DNA from: Halobacteriales archaeon QS_8_65_32 | GTDB lineage: Archaea; Halobacteriota; Halobacteria; Halobacteriales; Halococcaceae | Length of the DNA stretch: 45,661 bases | NCBI GenBank assembly: GCA_003022925.1 | Contig: PXRY01000104.1 | Coordinates: forward strand, 1 to 45,661 | Direction: 5' to 3' | Shown: in pieces, positions 43,336 through 45,661 of the stretch | Layout of the letters: each line of letters begins with the position of its first letter | How positions within the stretch are numbered: the stretch's first letter is position 1 | Position numbers and translations under genes: made by a program | The notes under the pieces: model-generated | The model's database searches: none | What the model saw: only the letters and a program-made list of their open reading frames with translations | Told to the model about the DNA's origin: nothing

Positions 43336-44754
43336 ATGAGTGATGCTCAACCGGGCGGCGACGCTACCGACAGCGCCAGCAGCGGCGGCATGGAGCACGA
43401 CCACGCGGGCCACGACGGACCGGGCTACACGACGCCACAGGCCGCGATCGAACAATCGGAGCCCGAAGAGGTCGCGTACGTGATGGGGCTATACGTCGGC
43501 ACGGACGTCGACGCGCCGGACTTCTTGGGTGTGGTCGATGTCGATTCCGATTCGGATACCTACTCGGAAATCGTCGACCGGGTCGAGATGCCAAATCGCG
43601 GCGACGAACTGCATCACTTCGGCTGGAACGCCTGCTCGTCGTCGTGCCACATGGATGGATTAGAGCGCCAGCACCTCATCGTGCCCGGCCAGCGCTCCTC
43701 GCGTATCCACGTCATCGACACGAAAGACAGGCGCGAACCGGAGTTGGAGAAAGTTATCGAACCCGAAGAGGTGTTCGACCACGACCTCTCCGCGCCGCAT
43801 ACAGTCCACTGCATCCCCGACGGCCAGATCCTGATCTCGATGCTAGGCGACGCCGACGGCGACCTTCCTGGGGGTTTTCTCTCGCTGAACGACGACTTCG
43901 AGATCGAGGGCCGGTGGGAACCGCCCGGCGAGATCGAGATGAACTACGACTTCTGGTACCAGCCCCGCCACAACGTAATGATCTCCTCGGAGTGGGCCGC
44001 GCCGAAGACCTACTACCCCGGCTTCGACTTAGAGGACGTCGAGGCGGGCAACTACGGCCAGCGACTGCACGTCTGGGACTGGGAGGAAGGCACCGTCGAA
44101 CAGACGATCGACCTCGGCGAGGAGGGGCTGATCCCGCTCGAAACCCGCTTTCTACACTCGCCCGAATCCACGCACGGCTACGTCGGCGCGGCGCTGTCGT
44201 CGAACGTGTTTCATTTTTATGAAGCCGCGGGCGGCGAGTACCGCGCGGACAACGTGATCGACGTCGCCGCGCGCGAGCACGACGACTGGGACATGCCGGT
44301 GCCCGGCCTCGTAACCGATCTCCTCGTGTCGATGGACGACCGGTATCTCTTCTTCTCAAACTGGCTGCACGGCGACGTCCGAATGTACGACGTCTCGGAC
44401 CCGTCGAACCCCCGACTCGCTGACCAGCTCTGGGCCGGTGGGAACTTCGGACCCCGCCATCCGATCGAAGGCGAGCGCGAGGTCGTCGGCGGCCCCCAGA
44501 TGCTCCAGTTGAGCCTGGACGGCGAACGGCTCTACTGGACCACCTCGCTGTTTTCCTCGTGGGACAACCAGTTCTATCCCGAGGAAGCCGAGAAGGGGTC
44601 GGTCATGCTCAAAGCGGACGTCGATCCTCGCAAGGGCACTATGAGCCTCGACGAGGACTTCTTGGTCGACTTCGGCGACCTCCCCGACGGACCGGCCCGG
44701 GGCCACGAGATCCGCTGGCCCGACGGCGACTGTACGAGCGACGTCTGGCAGTAA
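43336..44754 (+). CDS. SBP56 family protein, probable methanethiol oxidase
   Basis: A 472-residue beta-propeller of the selenium-binding protein 56 family. Residues 1-35 are a G/S/H-rich head (EHDHAGHDG). Then come ELHHFGWNACSSSCHMDG (Cys100, Cys104), HLIVPGQRSSRIHVIDTK, LSAPHTVHCIPDGQILISML, NYDFWYQPRHNVMISSEWAA, LVTDLLVSMDDRYLFFSNWL, HGDVRMYDVSDPSNPRLADQ and GGPQMLQLSLDGERLYWTTS, the His-rich metal site of the family. Bacterial and human members oxidise methanethiol to formaldehyde, H2S and H2O2 with copper, and that is the best guess. A demethylase-like gene 6 kb away fits methyl-sulfur metabolism. The frame opens at 43207; ATG 43336 begins normal protein sequence. Confidence 0.88.
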   Translation: MSDAQPGGDATDSASSGGMEHDHAGHDGPGYTTPQAAIEQSEPEEVAYVMGLYVGTDVDAPDFLGVVDVDSDSDTYSEIVDRVEMPNRGDELHHFGWNACSSSCHMDGLERQHLIVPGQRSSRIHVIDTKDRREPELEKVIEPEEVFDHDLSAPHTVHCIPDGQILISMLGDADGDLPGGFLSLNDDFEIEGRWEPPGEIEMNYDFWYQPRHNVMISSEWAAPKTYYPGFDLEDVEAGNYGQRLHVWDWEEGTVEQTIDLGEEGLIPLETRFLHSPESTHGYVGAALSSNVFHFYEAAGGEYRADNVIDVAAREHDDWDMPVPGLVTDLLVSMDDRYLFFSNWLHGDVRMYDVSDPSNPRLADQLWAGGNFGPRHPIEGEREVVGGPQMLQLSLDGERLYWTTSLFSSWDNQFYPEEAEKGSVMLKADVDPRKGTMSLDEDFLVDFGDLPDGPARGHEIRWPDGDCTSDVWQ

Positions 44755-44888
44755 GGCTGATCGGGACGATCTGACGCCCACCGTCGATCAGTTCAACGAC
44801 CGACCCGCCGATCGGCGAACCGGCGAGCCAGCAACTCGGCGATCGGTCGAACGATGGATCGCCGCGCGATCACGGGAAACGGAAGAGA

Positions 44889-45236
44889 ATGTCTAAAGAC
44901 GACGCCGATTCGACGGCCGCGAGTCACCCCGTCGAGCTACGCTTTCGCAACGGGTGCACCGAGCTGATCGACGTCTCGACGGACGAGACGGTCCTCGACG
45001 CGGCCAAACGCGCCGATGTCGGATTGCCCTACGGCTGTCTGACCGGTGCGTGTGCGACCTGTACCGCACGACTGATCGAAGGCGACTTCGAGCACCGACG
45101 GCCGCCTCGTGCGCTGAAGGAACGCCACCGCGAAGCGGGCTACGTGCTCCCGTGTATCGGAGTACCGAAATCGGCGTGCGTGCTCGAAGTCGGCGTGTCG
45201 GTCCAAGCCGATCTGGTCTCCAATCCCTGGAAATAA
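44889..45236 (+). CDS. plant-type [2Fe-2S] ferredoxin
   Basis: A 115-residue ferredoxin with ligands Cys50, Cys55, Cys58 and Cys89 in GLPYGCLTGACATCTARL and YVLPCIG (C-x4-C-x2-C-x30-C), plus the strand FRNGCTELIDVSTDETVLDA. It is a soluble electron carrier, but the spacing differs from the larger haloarchaeal ferredoxin with an acidic insertion, so it is likely a specialised one for a monooxygenase or similar enzyme. Candidate partners in the window are the disrupted P450 and, less likely, the SBP56 protein 134 nt upstream on the same strand. GGAAGAG just before the ATG may be a weak ribosome site. Confidence 0.9.
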   Translation: MSKDDADSTAASHPVELRFRNGCTELIDVSTDETVLDAAKRADVGLPYGCLTGACATCTARLIEGDFEHRRPPRALKERHREAGYVLPCIGVPKSACVLEVGVSVQADLVSNPWK

Positions 45237-45338
45237 CGAACAGCGTCGGGAGAGCGCTACGGAAGCCCGCGTGGACTCGATCGTACTCCTGTCTCGCAAA
45301 CGCGTGCGCGATCAGTGGGTCGAAACGGCGGTGTCGAC

Positions 45339-45661
45339 TTACGCAATTGCCAGCTAAACAACCGTCGCGGGTGGGAATAAAAGGGGCCGACACGCTCGGC
45401 GAACCCCAGTGACCTAAGCACCGTGGTTCGAGAGAGCGGAGCTCTCTCGTCATCTGCTCGCGGGCCGCAGGCCCGCTCGCAGGTTCGTGGGGCTCTGCGA
45501 GTCCCACGCTCATCACGAAAGGCGCTCCGCGCCTTTCGAACGACAGGAGTGACCGAAGGGAACGACGAGGAGCGCAGCGAGCCGCGGGTAGTCGTTCGAG
45601 AGAGCGAAGCTCTCTCCTGATGACGGAAGAACTCCGTTCTTCCCGAACCACGCGGGACTCT
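45339..45661 (+). repeat. composite hairpin-array element, copy E3 (gap 45237 to window end)
   Basis: The last 425 nt hold no gene. From 45339 the element reads TTACGCAATTG, an AACAACCG block, GGGTGGGAATAAAAGGGGCC (45369-45388) and CGTGGTTCGA near 45423. Then follow six stems with 3-nt loops: 45429-45449 (9 bp, GGA), 45460-45476 (7 bp, GCA), 45486-45508 (10 bp with one wobble, TGC), 45516-45538 (10 bp, TCC), 45598-45616 (8 bp, GAA) and 45625-45643 (8 bp, TCC). GAACCACG follows at 45645-45652. Linkers contain TCATC or TGATGA. It may run past the window edge. 45237-45338 shows nothing recognisable. Confidence 0.7.

Noticed and set aside
45429-45643. CRISPR array
   Set aside because: The repeated items are hairpins with different stems and no fixed repeat-spacer length. 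No cas gene is near.
44893-45651. A 252-codon minus-strand frame over the ferredoxin and the E3 element
   Set aside because: It crosses the ferredoxin gene in antisense and then reads through hairpins. The composition is Arg/Ser-rich, as expected of a shadow.

Overview
The window comes from a halophilic archaeon (class Halobacteria). It is GC-rich, its proteins are strongly acidic, and many genes have an AT-rich TATA box about 25-30 nt before the start codon, as expected for leaderless transcripts. The gene families also fit: a thermosome with a GGM tail, HTH_10 (Bat-type) regulators, AglF/AglM-type sugar-nucleotide enzymes, an HVO_0416-type zinc finger and a DUF5790-type protein. No rRNA, tRNA, CRISPR array or transposase gene was recognised. 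Assignments rest on reading motifs, not on database searches.

Layout. 1-9 kb: the end of a secreted tandem-repeat protein, an asparagine-synthetase homologue without the catalytic Cys, adenylosuccinate synthase, small zinc-ribbon and HTH proteins, a divergent HTH_10 regulator / cytochrome P450 pair that are both disrupted, and a metallo-beta-lactamase-fold hydrolase. 9-18 kb: a glutaryl-CoA-type acyl-CoA dehydrogenase, an APH-fold kinase homologue, an overlapping MoxR-DUF58-transglutaminase operon, a lipoprotein and a 50-residue membrane protein. 18-27 kb: thermosome, nucleoside phosphorylase, gamma-glutamylcyclotransferase-like protein, threonine ammonia-lyase, hemL, a PrsW-type membrane protease and a zinc finger. 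27-34 kb: a winged-helix regulator, a glycan cluster (flippase, UDP-glucose dehydrogenase, nucleotidyltransferase), a second threonine ammonia-lyase, a cupin and a small coiled-coil/beta-barrel protein. 34-35.4 kb: a decayed UPF0175-type antitoxin followed by an intact PIN toxin. 35.5-41.5 kb: a one-carbon locus of DmdA/LigM-type THF methyltransferase, MetF-like reductase and formate-THF ligase, with an HTH_10 regulator next to it. 42-45.2 kb: a livF fragment, a DUF5790-type protein, an SBP56/methanethiol-oxidase-family protein and a [2Fe-2S] ferredoxin.

Two points stand out. First, the demethylase-like, MetF-like and Fhs genes, with an SBP56 protein close by, could form a route for taking methyl groups from a methylated sulfur or methoxy compound into the folate pool. 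The substrate is not shown. Second, the gaps between genes carry two families of unrecognised repeat elements. One (three copies) joins an anchor containing AAGGGGCC to arrays of perfect 7-11 bp hairpins with 3-nt loops, whose stems differ between copies yet stay paired. The other (two clear copies) abuts stop codons and has TTTTTGCTGA-type arms. Several genes also carry hydrophilic low-complexity insertions, and at least four loci are visibly decayed.
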